DNA of 64,000 nucleotides from Owenia fusiformis. Its lineage: Eukaryota > Annelida > Polychaeta > Sabellida > Oweniidae. Below are positions 48,037-60,498 of this stretch, piece after piece. The number at the start of each line of letters is the position of its first letter. The first letter of the stretch is position 1. The DNA lies in NCBI GenBank assembly GCA_903813345.2, contig CAIIXF020000002.1, positions 15,818,467 to 15,882,466 of the forward strand, in the 5' to 3' direction. A model generated the notes under the pieces. That model was given only the letters and a program-made list of their open reading frames with translations, made no database searches and had not been told where the DNA came from. A program made the translations under genes and the position numbers.

Positions 48037-49139
48037 GTTATAAACTACCATGGTGACTATATTTAAGGCATACAACGTTGCCATGGTGACTATATTCAAG
48101 GCATACAATGTTGCCGAACATTGTGTTGAAAAAATTCCAATAAAAATCAATCATCATTACCATGGTAACTGTAACTTCATCTTGGTACCTCCCTGAAATA
48201 AAAAGAGAAAGAAGTCAATGTAAAGTCAATTTTAGTTAAAGGTTAACAATAATATTGTTCAATTAAATGTTAAAGGGAACTTCCTTGAGCCTATTTCCAC
48301 CTTGATATGGTTTATTTCATTGGTCCACAGCAGAATGATACTAAATGGAGTCATCATTTTGACAGACATTTTAATATTACAATTTTTTTTACAATATAAC
48401 TCATTTGGGTTTCACCAATTATAAGTACATGTAGAAATAGGAAAGATAGACAAAAACGGGAAAAATAGACAGACAGAAAATGGGAAAATCAGCAGCCACC
48501 AACAGTTTCCATAATTCTAAGATTCTATTGTTTGGCTCTGATCCGGATCTGGATCCTACTTTAATGATATGTTGCTCCATTATCCTTTGTTCAAACCCTT
48601 TCAAATAGACATTCAAATGGCATGATGTTGTTAACATACTGACCAATTTTCAAGTTCATACTCTGTACACAGGGTTAAGATTTATGAAATAAATAAATTG
48701 AATTGAAAAATGTAAACATCCTGTCAAAAACACACGTTCCAGACTTCCAGTGACCCATATTGCATCACCTGTCACATGTAGAACATATGTTACCCGTGTG
48801 ATAATCCTTAATCAAGTGCTATCTTGAGAAATTGTTTGGCTTTAGTGTCAAAGAAACTCTTCTGCCAGACAGACACAGGTTTTGTTTAATTAAGATTTTT
48901 TCTCTGCTGCAGACAAGGAATTAATTGCAAGATGTTTCAATGAAAAGGGTTGGAGGGGCAAAATTGCGTAAGAATGCCTGTAGAAAAGGTGGATAAAATA
49001 TCCATAAAGAAAGTCTTTGATCAGCAAGTTGAAAGGACAAGATCTGTAGAAAAGAAGTCAAGCAATGGACAACCAAAAACTGTTTGTTCTTAAAGAACTG
49101 GGATTTAAATTGTATAAGGGATGATACACAACAAATGAA

Positions 49140-49765
49140 CTCTATATATGTAAAAGCTACACAGCAAATGATCTGTATACTAGTACCTTAAAGAAAGTAG
49201 AAGATACACAGCAAATGGATTGCAAACCTTTTAGTATGTAAAAACTATACAGCAAGTTAACTGTAAACCTTTAAGCATGTTAAAGCTGCACAGTAAATGA
49301 ACTGTAAACCTTTAACCATGTAAAGGCTACACAGCAAAATCAATTTTATACCTTTAAGCAATTGTAAAAGCCACACAGCAAATGAACTGTAAACCTTTCA
49401 GCATGTTAAAGCTACACAGTAAATGAACTGTACACCTTTAAGCATGTAAAAGCTATACAGCAAGTTAACTGCAAACCTTTAAGCATGTAAAAGCTACACA
49501 GCAAAATCAACTTTATACCTTTGAGCATGTAAAAGCCACACAGCAAATGAACTGTACACCTTTAAGCATGTAAAAGCTATACAGCAAATGAACTGTAAAC
49601 CTTTAAGCATGTTAAAGCTGCACAGTAAATGAGCTGTAATCCTTTAAGCATGTAAAAGCTACACAGTAAATGAACTGTAAACCTTTAAGCATGTTAAAGC
49701 TGCACAGTAAATGAGCTGTAATCCTTTAAGCATGTAAAAGCTACATGGTAAAGTAACCATAAACA
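49140..49765. repeat. 41 bp minisatellite just downstream of the JIP gene
   Basis: About fourteen units with CTGTAAACCTTTAAGCATGT and AAAAGCTACACAGCAAATGAA. The nearest unit lies about 320 bases beyond the JIP stop codon, so it could fall in the 3' UTR. Confidence 0.9.
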
Positions 49766-50087
49766 TCCAAACAAATCAAATCCACTCAACAAGCTAAGAT
49801 ATGCTATAACACATGCCACCTATTACCAGTAAACAAACATTTATCTATCTGTTACCAGGGTCTTTCACAAGAAGGCTTCAAACTGCAACATGCCAACTTA
49901 ACAGAAACCAAATACAATTATCATAAGAACAAGAATAAAATTTATGCACTTAATCTCTAGGAGTCTAGGAGCAAACCAAAGAAAACCATCAGCCTACAAA
50001 GACTTACAACACCGATGCATGCTAAATCTTGACACATGAATACCTGATTAGGTGTTAAACAGTGGAAAGAAGGAAAGCTGACACTTG

Positions 50088-53000
50088 TTAGAGATCGGAG
50101 CGTGTCACTTGCCAAACTATTAAATGACTCCTATCTCCTTTGCTAATTGACATCTTTTCCTTTTCTCCCTCCCCTTGTGAAGAGCTCCCCTCATCCTCAT
50201 CATCTGTGTCTCCTGAAAATGAAAAAATGAAATCATGAAATATGCAAGCTCATTTATTTTAACATATGAAGTCTCGTCAAGAAGAACAATAATACTGCTT
50301 GTTTGTCAAAAATGTGATGTTTTGATGACAAAAAGGCTGATTTCTCCAAAAGGGTCCAGAACCAATCATGTAAATTACCAGTATGGATTTCCATAAAATG
50401 GAAATGAAGAATAGTTGAGATAAACGGCAGTTTTCATCTGTCTGAAAATTATTGAAAAATGGACAAAGGGAATTTCATTCTGCGTTTTCATCTACTAATA
50501 TATGGATAGAAGAATAGACATCTGAGCCAAAAAAACAGTATCAGAGTGCAAAATGAAATCTGTACCTATTCTAAAATCGACATAACCCTCTCCTCCAGAC
50601 ATGACCAGGACATTCCTGGACTGGTTGGTGATTCCCTCTGGCTTGGCCAGTTTGCTACTTGATCCGTCAGTCACCTTACTAGAGAGGCCTTTCTGGGCTG
50701 CACCTTCAAAATATGAAGTTTCATGTACTACAATTTTAAACAAATTACTGCTAGTGAGCTATAAGCAATCATTTCTAACAGATTTTGATAAGAAAATAGA
50801 TGTATTCATATTTACATGTAATTCTTTATCAATATTCATTTAGTTACTCAGTGTTGGAAACTTGAATTCCCATTGTACGCAATTAAATTGTGATCTTACA
50901 AGCATTAAAACATATGGGTTATACATGTACAGTGTATATAATATGCCACACAGTTGAAAATCTCTATACATCCTGTCAATAGGTTGAACTATTGTCATAT
51001 TATTAGGACCAAGTTAAAAACACTGAAAACAGCCTGGATATCAATGAACATGATAACCACATGGATAGCAGCTACATTTTGAAAATCATTTCTTTGCTAA
51101 ACTTCTGCTATTCTTATATTGACTTATAACAGGGGGTATCATATTGACTTATAACAGGGAATATCATATTGACTTTTAATAAGGGTTATCATATTGACTT
51201 AACAGAAGGTTTTCATATTGACTCATAACAGGAGTATCATATTGATCTATGGGGTATCATAGTGACTTTTAAGAATATTCTTAAAAATGCATAAAATGCT
51301 TAAAATCAATGATTGTATCATACATACAGTAATAAACAGCACTTACCTGGTACAGCAACAAAGAACTTGACTGCATAAACAGCACTTACCTGGTACAGCA
51401 ACAAAAAACTTGACGGCATCTTTATGTCCGTGGAATGACAGTTGTGCCTGGGCCATAGAGCAGTAGGGGATGAAACTGCCTGGAGTGATATTGTCCGAGT
51501 TGGCATCACTATAGACACGGACGACTCCACCTGGTTTGCCTCCCTTGCTATCAGGCATCAAGTGCTGCTTTGCAGCTACAAGTAGAGTGTAGCAACACAT
51601 ATTATTCAATGTGTATCAAACATTCAAAGTGCATCATGCATGGTACTGAGACAGGGGTTTCATTAGCAGCAGGCAACATGCGATTTTCACCGGTCGTCTG
51701 CACAAAATTGCCTGTTGTTTTTAGGGACTGTCCATGTTAGATTTATGATTTCCATTAATTTTGCCTGTTGTTCTCATTTATTTAGCCTGTTGTGAGAAAT
51801 TCTAGTGAAACCCCTGCGAGAGATGGAAACATGGGCTTAAAGGTGTTTAGAATGATACTTTGTAATGTCAGAAGAACTATTAGTTATGAAAATGATCAAG
51901 ATGAGTTTATATAATGCGGTACTTTGTCTATATTTATATTCAGACTCAATATGGTTTCAACTGCCACCAAACACATAGTGCAGCATTGAAAGTTAAGACA
52001 TACAAGCCTGAAAACATTGACAAGTATTTATGACATGAAGGATAAGGCTAGCACGGCACAATGGACATCATATAGAAGGGTGGTAGGAGGCACTTTTACT
52101 CTGCTTCATATTTCTTCAGATATGTTGTGCTAAAGCTATTTTAGTGAGGACCCTGCGAAGGGGTGTACTAAGCCAAGAGGTCTACCAAGAATCTGAGTTT
52201 ACTTACATGAAGCTGCCTCACACATTATGACTGGCAGTAGAAAGAAAGTTTTAATTGTCAATGAAGCAAAGAATCAGTTAACTGAAGTGTAAAATGTTAT
52301 ATTTGGTATTCCTCTTTCAATTTTGTGAGTTATGACTGGCATTTGCCAAAGTACAATGCTTGACGAATTAAATACAGCATTTGATATGCGTGTTAGTGCC
52401 CACATATCCTCATCCAGATACATGAATGTCATGACTTACTGCTATATGAGTGAATCACTCCATTACTTTCACCTAGTCTCAAGGAAGTAAAATAATATAC
52501 AAACTGTACTGATAACAAAACACAAGGCACAAAGTGATAAATATCGCACTTTGAAGAGCAAAATGGTCACATGCTGAAAATCTAATCAAATCTTGGCACT
52601 TTTCTGCTCTTACATCTGTTAAAACGTGCAAAAGATAAGCTAATTTCCTGGAATTTCGATGACAAGACAATTTAAATATAGCAATATTTCAAAGTGCGAT
52701 AAAAATATAATTAAATGCTGTTGATCAGATTGTCTATGTTCATATCAAGGCATCTTTTACAATCAAAACATTCTTATTAAAAAGATGCCTGCAAAATACT
52801 GAAATGCATATGATTGTTTCCCATGTTTGATTGAGGTGAAAATAATTATCTCGTGAGACCTCCAGGAATGGCAGAATGGCTTCCCCTCCCCAAATCGGAA
52901 AAAAACGAAATAAAATAAAAAATAAATAAAAAAACAATAAAAATAATAACTTAATTTTGAGTTGAAGTTACCTTAAAATGAATCAGTAGATTGTTAATTA

Positions 53001-56000
53001 CAGCATATGAGCGAATAACTGGAAATTCTAATGAAGCATGATACATAAGTCCATAATATAACACGATTCATCTTTCTACAAGGGTGCATGAAGGCATTTT
53101 CAGAGTTTTACCATGCATCATAGATAAAGCCATTATATTTTAGCCATTCGCTACTTTGTCAACTAAAATAATATAAAGGCACTTACATTCAGAGAGAGGC
53201 ACAGAGATGACAACACCATTTCCTGTACCAATCCAGAGTCGATTACACCCGACCAATAATGATGTGATTCTGACAAATGAGAATCCCAATTTCCCTGTAC
53301 CTGAAAAGAATACATAATGTTACTTTACTAAAGCAATCATAGAATTAGGACAAAAACATTAAAATTAGGAAAGACAATTAATCAACAATTAAGTTAAATG
53401 AAAGTAGTTAGGATAAATATTTATGTACAATACAATACTAAATTGATAAAATCTGTTATTTTCTTTTCAAGAGTCTAAAGTGTATGTACTAAAATTTCCC
53501 AAATGTTCGTTCTTGATGTTAAATATTTTTACGTTTTGCCAATAAATTCTGACTCAAGTAAGTTTGGCTAAGATTATTTCTAAATTCTATGAAATAAAGC
53601 AGCTGCCAAATCAAACCAAGTAACATATAAATGATGAGAATATATAATGTTACTAAAGACAACAGGTAAACAAAAATATGATTAAACACTAAACATTAGA
53701 TTTTGTTGGCAAATATAATGTTACTGTGCTATTCAAAGATGTCTGTATATGACACTCTCTCATTATAGAAGTGATTGAGTGGACCCCAATAAGAGCTGTC
53801 AAGAATATGTACTATACAAATAGCTCCTCCAGGCCCATAGCCAGGATTTGCCAAGGGGTGTTGACTTTTTAAAAAGTTCCCGGGGGGTTCACGATAGACA
53901 ATTTTGGCCAAATATGGCCGAAATCACTTGAAAAGTACTCAGAATGGAGAAAAACTGCATGATTTAGAAAGAATATTTGGCCAAAGGGGGGACCCCGTGG
54001 CTACTGGCCTGGGCTCACTTATTATAATGCACAAATACCATCCCATAGACATCTTATCCACACAGTCATATTATATTAGTAATATTAAGAGATTGATATC
54101 GTTTTGTTCTTATCATCTTTTGCAAAAGACCTACGATTGTTTGCTACTAATAAGTCAACCATAGCTCTTCCAAAATATCTAGCTACAACTTTGCTGTCCA
54201 TTTCATAAACTGTAATAAAATTCATTAAACACTGGGGTGTTAATGCGGAAGTTATCAAATAGACAATATATGGATCGCTCTATATGCATTCACAGTGAAG
54301 ATTTAAAGTCAATCTAAATGTTAACTAAGTCAATGCAAATAACAGAAGTGTAACAATTGTTACAGACACTGATTTCTAACCTCAAACACTAAATGCAGGT
54401 CTCCAAAATGGTGGCCATAACAATATGTCACCATTTCTTGATGAACTTGAAAGAAAACAGATTATTTTGTTCTCTTAATAATCAGATAAAGCCAGAGAAA
54501 GAACACAGAACCAGTATGTGAATTTGGTATAAGACATAAAACAATTGGAAAAACTTACCAAGCATTTTGCTAACATAAGGCTCAATGTCTACATCTTGTA
54601 AGTGTTCAAATGTGTAAGCGTGGTAAAGCCTGAGGGTACTGTCTAGGCGAATTGAGACCCACACTCCATCTCCTACCCAGGCTAATTGACGCACCTGACT
54701 CTCCTTACGCGGATGAGCATCAAATGTTCTCTGAAACAATCAACATAATTATGTAGATCAAAAGTGAACTTTCTATAAAGCTATATACTCTTGAAGCTTG
54801 AAACTGCAATGGGTTTTCAAAAGAAAGCCCATAAAATAATCTAAGAATTTAGTCTAATTCCATAATCAGGTAACCACTTTAAAACCTTGTAACTCAGATA
54901 TAAGCATAAAACTCCTACCTCCAGTGCCAATGTTTTTGGGTTGACCACATGTATTTTATTGCGGTAACCGCACCACATGGTCTTATTTGCCACAACAGTC
55001 ATACAGCGAATAGAATGATGCGGCCTTCCCAGATCCAGAAGATGGTAGTTCTTCAAGTCCCACTGGCCATCTGCAATAACAAGTTTATTCATCAAGGTTA
55101 TTTTTAACCTTGTCACTCAGAAGTATATTCCTATGATCAATAAATAACTTAGATTTAACTTAATCTTGCTACATCTAATTTTCAAAGAAACATAATTCTG
55201 CTAAAATATTTGTAATCATCCTCAATCAGGCTTCACTGCTGTTGAAGCTATAGAAAAATGTGAATCATTTGGAATACTTGAAATCCATTTTTTCAAATAC
55301 TTGAAATCCATTTGATAATGACCTCAAGTTTACAAGTTTAGCAGGGCAATCTGACTCACATTTGTGAGCCTTTGTGTATTATTTTTGTTCTCTATGTATG
55401 TAATATGTAATAAAATCTGACCTGCGTCCCTATGGAAGACTGCAACTGTACCATCAGCCAATGCAACAAACACCCTTCCTTTAATGTGCCTGCAACAACA
55501 AGGGATCTCCAGGAATTATATATGGATATCTATATCATTTCTACAGAGCAAGAAGTAAGACAATCCTAAATGTTCAAAACTGATCAAATTGGGTTGATGG
55601 AATTTGAATATTGGCTACTTACACAATGTGCAAAACAGAGTCTCGAAGCTTGACGGAGTGCAAACATCTCTTCCATTGCCTCACTGCAGAGTGGACATAT
55701 AGACTGAAACAAGATGTCATAAACAAAATTACATCAGAAAGAAGCAACCAAAAAGTTAATAAACTGACTTGGTACCCTCTAAAATGTGTAAGAATTTGAA
55801 CAAGATCCGACAAGCTGTTTTTCTGGAATGGCAATATGGTGAGTGAATTTTAGAATGGCTCACTGAAAACAAGATGGCCACCCAAAGATTAATCGGCTTT
55901 AGAACTTGGTCATCTGTAACATGTGTATGATTTTGAGAAGGACATTAGGGATTTTCTTTCATTTGGAAACATCTGTCTACAATTTCATAATGCTTTGTAT

Positions 56001-56288
56001 TATGAAAAACTGATCCTCAAAAGGAATTCCTGTAGAAACCTAGGTGCTTTAAAATGTTTATTATACGTGTTTATTTCATTTTACAGAAGATCATGTATTG
56101 CACAGTACAAATATACCACCTAAATTAAAAACCATGTTGCCAATAAAACCTTTTTGACGTGAATGTGTGACTTGTGTGTACCTTCCACTTTGTGAGCCCA
56201 ACCACATGGTTGGCAGCATACTGCTCATCTTCTCTGCTTCCTCTGTCACAAGCTCCTTGTCAGCAGACATTGTGATGCCATCTTTCAC
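50088..56288 (-). CDS. SPAG9/MAPK8IP3: JNK-interacting protein 3/4 (JIP3/JIP4, sunday driver), C-terminal nine exons
   Basis: Scaffold linking JNK pathway kinases and cargo to kinesin and dynein motors. Exons: 56288-56182, 55703-55623, 55489-55422, 55070-54919, 54730-54559, 53300-53187, 51575-51390, 50703-50566 and 50212-50088. They sum to 1,143 nt, phase-consistent, giving 380 aa plus stop. They encode the conserved WD40-like C-terminal domain: [132 protein letters not shown]. The end is [11 protein letters not shown] followed by a short tail. The N-terminal coiled coils, leucine zippers and motor-binding regions must lie beyond 64,000, so a plus-strand exostosin gene would sit inside one of its introns. 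JIP3 and JIP4 are vertebrate duplicates; an invertebrate copy normally corresponds to both. Confidence 0.95.
51110..51275. repeat. ~28 bp tandem repeat in a JIP intron
   Basis: Five or six diverged units of ATCATATTGACTTATAACAG with GGGGT, about 115 bases beyond the duplicated splice donor. Confidence 0.8.
51332..51417 (-). repeat. 43 bp tandem duplication of a JIP exon end with its splice donor
   Basis: Two 43 bp units, 51375-51417 and 51332-51374, are 41/43 identical. Each contains the last 28 coding bases (AVKFFVAVP) plus CAG|GTAAGTGCTG and 15 intron bases. The first donor in transcript order (exon end 51390) keeps the frame of the next exon. The second donor lies 43 bases on and would shift the frame. 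Both mismatches between the units fall at third codon positions and are synonymous. Confidence 0.93.
51652..51816. mobile_element. Short hAT-like MITE in a JIP intron
   Basis: CAGGGGTTTCATTAG at the left and its near-inverse CTAGTGAAACCCCTG at the right. The interior repeats TTGCCTGTTGTT. I see no clear target-site duplication. Confidence 0.55.
53829..54010. mobile_element. Decayed terminal-inverted-repeat element in a JIP intron
   Basis: CCAGGCCCATAGCCAGGATT at the left pairs imperfectly with GTGGCTACTGGCCTGGG at the right. The interior has GGGG runs and TGGCCAAATATGGCC. It is related in style to 4,470-4,640, which has CTGGCGGATCCAGGGGG. Confidence 0.5.
54345..54445. mobile_element. TGTCACCACC-family MITE fragment in a JIP intron
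   Basis: It retains CTCCAAAATGGTGGCCATAACAATATGTCACCATTTCTTG, the distal part of the family consensus. Confidence 0.5.
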
Positions 56289-56777
56289 CTGCACATTACA
56301 GAGAGAGGTAATTAGGCATATGTCTATATGTCTATAAAATCTGAGCCAAATCCATCCATCTGTATTTGAGTTATTGCCTAAACATATATATGTCTGGGCA
56401 GTTATATAAATCGACAGACTTCTTCTTTATATCTATTAACATAATTATAGGATATCCTAGGATATGAGGCCCAACCCCCTCCCCCTTTTGTGAGCCCAGA
56501 AAAAATTTCGAGCGGAATTGAGTGGTTTGGGAGCCCCAATAGGATTCAAAACATCAAAAATATTTGTCTACAAATTCTCGAGTTTTTGAGAGAAATAGTG
56601 AGAATTTCAACTAAATAATTGTTGACAAACTGTGTGACCACACAAGGAACATACGAGTGGAACAAATAGTGGATTATAATTCAACTGTCTTTTCAGCAGG
56701 TATTTTGACATTTTATGACTTCAATATTATTATGTGCACACACATAAAACATTTGTATATGGAATACATACAGTGGC

Positions 56778-56923
56778 TAATGCCTGGGTCACATTTGCTG
56801 CGATTCATCGGCTGGCGCCCGGCCGATTGAGTATTTTGTTCCAAACTGAATACAATTTTGAACAAAACACTCAATCGGCCGGGCGCTGGCCGATGGATCG
56901 GAGCAAATGTGACCCAGGCATTA
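56778..56923. mobile_element. 146 bp near-perfect foldback MITE
   Basis: TAATGCCTGGGTCACATTTG at the left is inverted at the right. The arms continue through GGCGCCCGGCCGATTGAGT to meet around a GAATACAATTTTGA centre. The whole element can fold into a single hairpin. It lies upstream of the JIP exons and next to the decayed LINE. Confidence 0.88.
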
Positions 56924-57023
56924 CTAGTAGCATATTAACTATTCCCCTCAAATAAAAATCAGTGAGGCCTCCAAAGGACTATTCTGCAACACTAAGCTAT
57001 ATTGGTGGTTAACAAAGTAAATT

Positions 57024-58975
57024 ATGGGTAACTTGCGGAAATCGTATACATCAATCCCCACTTCATGGGATGAGGATGAGAGTATAATAGTATCACCATC
57101 GCCAAAGCGCGTAAACCAGGAGAAGGAAGTCAGTTCTATTTATTATGATGAATCATTGTCACAATCTATTGAAGAAGTTGACCAAAATAGAGAGTGATCA
57201 TACATACCCAGACCTGAAATAAACATTGGGCTACTCAATATTTGTGGCCTAGCTAATAAACTACCTTTCCCAGAAACCATAAATTTCATCAAACAATATG
57301 ATATTATTATTATTCTGACACAAAAACTGACAAAAGCAATGATAAAAGACTTGATGATATTGTCTCAAAATTTGGATATAGACTTAAATTAAAAAACAGA
57401 GCAGCATTGTCGAAAAAGAAATCTGGTGGGATCGGAATTATTGTGAAGAGAAATTTATTTGATGTAATGAAATTTATTGATAGTGACTCAAATTATGTAA
57501 TGTGGGCCACATTACCACAAACTCACATAAGCAATAAGTATGATTTGCTGATTGGAGCTGTGTATGTACCTCCGTATAATACCAAATACTCAAAACTGGA
57601 AGCATTCAATGAAATTGAAAGTGAAATCATGATGCTGAGAGGCAATAAGGAAATATGTCTTTGTGGGGACTTCAATGCACACACAAGCAATGTATTACAT
57701 ATTCTTGAATATGAAACTGGTGGAGATTCTATACCCTATATTGAAACTGAGATTATTTGTAATAGCGCAAATGAAATAAAGGACACCTTACTACACTTAA
57801 TATGCCTATTATTTGCGTAAGTGTGGATGTGAAATTAGATTTGTATGGGACTCGACTGATTGAACTATGTAAAATGGTAATAATGAACAGTCGATGTGGC
57901 CTCAACAATAAGATAGGAAAATCAACAACCAGAGAGATTTCCGTAATTGTTACCGCATCTTTACTGTGCGAGATAAATGAATTTAAAGTGTGTGCTTTTA
58001 ATGGAATAATATCGGACATACATTGTGGAATTGACTTTAACATCTCAGCCCCAATACAGCACAAACCCTCTGATTTACAACCTGGAATTAATGAACCGGC
58101 AAATCTACAAAAAAGACCGAAAAGATGGGAAAGTAATCAATCCACTTATTTTTGTGAAAACATTGAGGATTCAATGGTGGATACTATTACTGAAAAACTA
58201 AATGCAAATACAATCACCACTGAAAATGCAGCTGAATCAGTAAATGAATTATTTTATAATGCTGCAATTACAACATTTGGTGCAGTGTCAAGGAACCAGA
58301 AACCTTCAAGGCTGAAAAAGAAAAAACCTTGGTACTCAAATGTGTCAATCCCATAGAAAAAAATATCATAAATGCAAAACACAATTTTATCTTAATAAAT
58401 CTGACTCTAATAAAGTGGCTTTAATAAATTCACGTAATTCATGCAAGCAAGCAGCCATTTGAAAGGCAGGAACACATTTCAAGAGAAAACAGATCAAAGA
58501 TCTAAGAACTCTTAAGAGTAATAACAGTAGAGTCTATTGGGCTATTTTGAATGAGAAAAAGGAACTGGAATGTAAGGCATCTCTAGATTCCTACATTTTT
58601 CAAAACATTCAACAATGATAATGTTAATTGTCAAAATAATAATGTTAACATGAATGATGATATATTAAATAACAATTTAATAGATTGTTCTGATCTGAAT
58701 TGTCAAATTACACCTGAAGAGATCAGGATGATAGTTAAAACTTAAAGATGGGTAAAAGTCCGGGTGATGATGGTATAATTAATGAATATATTAAGTATTC
58801 AATTGATAAGTTAATACACCTTTATACATTGTTATTCAATAAAGTTTTAGCAGAGGGCGTGGTACCAGAATCATGGCTTATTGGTATATTCAAGAATAAA
58901 TGTATTCTTTTGCAAATTAAAGAGGAAACACACTTTTATCGTGCCTTGGAAAGTTATTTAGTGCAATTTTGAACA
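57024..58975 (+). pseudogene. Decayed LINE: N-terminal part, endonuclease and start of reverse transcriptase
   Basis: A leader frame from ATG 57024 ends at a TGA near 57,196. An apurinic-type endonuclease then begins INIGLLNICGLANKL (from 57,217) and continues through SGGIGIIVKR, IGAVYVPPYN and CGDFNAH at about 57,670. Frame shifts lead into the 57,802-58,356 frame, with the end of the endonuclease and the linker (KKKPWYSNV). The first reverse transcriptase motif (MGKSPGDDGIINEY) is at 58,748, and a trace of LNKRLYLFIENKL near 58,967-59,010. Catalytic YADD blocks are absent. The copy is inactive. Confidence 0.85.
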
Positions 58976-59010
58976 AACGACTGTATTTATTTATAGAGAA
59001 CAAGTTATGC

Positions 59011-59611
59011 AACGTGAGGTGGGTGTCATTTTTGTGTCACCCTGTATACGGAGTGTTTGTGTTACCTCCAAACCCTATGTATTACCAGTGATATATGGAA
59101 TAAACCCACTGTCCTCTTTCTGAGGAACCATGTACATTTCATAAATAATTGCAATAAAAAACACCCGTCTTATGCGTTATTGTTACTTAAAAGCATGGAT
59201 TTTGTTTTATACCCTATTTACTTGTAACAGGGTCATAGAAAAATTAAATCATGTTAGAAGAACGCAGGAATTTTTTTGCACTATTGCTCTAAAAACTTAT
59301 CATCCTGGTACCCCAAATCAAACATATGAATGTTAACTTTCCTCCTTTTTCTGGCAACTTTGTTGACATCCTTCACAACTGATGAAAAAATTTAAAATAT
59401 CATTCAAAATCTCGATTCTTCCAAAGCATGCAGAGCTGATCGATACCATCATATTATAAAAAGAAGGCAGACAAATGATAGCAAAAACACTTGTTTTTGC
59501 TTGAAAAATCTGTTGAATTGATTTTGTTTTGTGAGAAATATAATTGAATTTTAAATCATGATTCATAAACAGATGTTCAAATATTGGAAACATAAAACAC
59601 ATATTTCCTTG
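59011..59611. other. Non-coding filler between the two LINE remnants
   Basis: AT-rich sequence with no coding potential I can support; the 89-codon minus-strand frame at 59602-59333 has no recognisable motif. It replaces the region where reverse transcriptase palm motifs would be expected, so it is either a later insertion or what remains after a deletion and rearrangement. Confidence 0.4.
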
Positions 59612-60140
59612 GTGTTACAAATGATAAGAACTTTAGTTCAAAGACCGTATAAAATCAGTTGAAACTAAGGTTTCTCAAACAATATTGGAGAATTAAGTGT
59701 ATACACTAATTACAAAAGACGCATTTTTAAAAATATACGTACTTATCTATTCTCATATTAATTACTGCAATTTGATATGGGGCAATAGTTACAAATCAAA
59801 TCTAAACAGAATGCTTATTGTTCGACTTGCATATAATAAAAATCAACAAACCCACTCAACTCCCCTATTCAAGGATCTTGGTATTCTCAACATCTTTGGA
59901 AATACACATTAAAACAAGAATGGTAAATTTTTGGGGTAAATTGATACAAAGTAAAGCAACAAGTAGTTCCATTTATAAAGCTATGCTTCAATTACATATA
60001 AGGGGTATATACAGCTCACCATGGTTAAGTACAGTAAAAAATATTTTAAATGTCTGTGGATTTTCATATAGACAAGCATAGACAAGAGTTTATATCAAGG
60101 GATGCGTTGAAGCATATGGTGAAGAGGAAACTAAATAAAA
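59612..60140 (+). pseudogene. Decayed LINE: C-terminal reverse transcriptase remnants
   Basis: Several frames carry typical post-palm LINE sequence: LGVTNDK-like start, then YSHINYCNLIWGNSYKSNL (about 59,750-59,810) and PLFKDLGILNIF. After a frame change comes TRMVNFWGKLIQSK and SPWLSTVKNILNVCGF, then a frame with RQEFISRDALKHMVKRKLN. This may be the tail of the LINE that begins at 57,024, with the middle lost and replaced, or a second copy. Confidence 0.75.
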
Positions 60141-60185
60141 AATCAATCCTACAGCAATGGCTATCAGACTTATATATATAAATCT

Positions 60186-60305
60186 AAAACTTTGTTGATA
60201 CACGGACAAAAAACCTTTGTTGACACACTGACAAAAAACCTTTGTTGACACACTGTCAGAAAACCTTTGTTGACACACTGTTTAAAACATTTGTTGACAT
60301 ACTGA
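60186..60305. repeat. 25 bp minisatellite upstream of the GT47 gene
   Basis: About five units of ACACACTGACAAAAAACCTTTGTTG. A 20 bp duplication (ATAATTGGAAACTACAACAG, imperfect) follows at about 60,437-60,476, just before the GT47 start. Confidence 0.85.
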
Positions 60306-60498
60306 CACTGATGTTGAAACACAGTTAAACAAGTATGAGGTTGAACTAGCTCACGAAAGACCGCAATAGACTAGTTTGATATATCACCTTGGAATTCTGT
60401 AGTGATAAGTGATGATGTTGTGATTGAAGTTTAATAAATTGGAAACTACAACAGATAATTGGAAACTACAACAGTCTTCAAATACATGAATTGCTAGA

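Larger units (their letters stand above)
40482..50087. other. Intergenic region between JIP3/4 and ADCY9
   Basis: It should contain the ADCY9 promoter and non-coding first exon and the JIP 3' UTR. I could not place either with confidence. Recognisable content is the 81 bp element, the 162 bp-unit array, a GATGCGAG MITE, a 37 bp minisatellite, the hAT-like element and the 41 bp minisatellite. The stretches 41,530-42,870 and 46,260-47,560 show nothing further. Confidence 0.6.

Noticed and set aside
48160-48200. Exon-like acceptor (TTTATTTCAG|GGAGG) followed by a short open stretch on the minus strand
   Set aside because: It lies past the JIP stop codon, and I found no partner exon or conserved residues.
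58990-59130. Possible third mariner-like end (ACCCTGTATAC)
   Set aside because: Only about ten bases match and no partner end was found, so it is not listed as an element.
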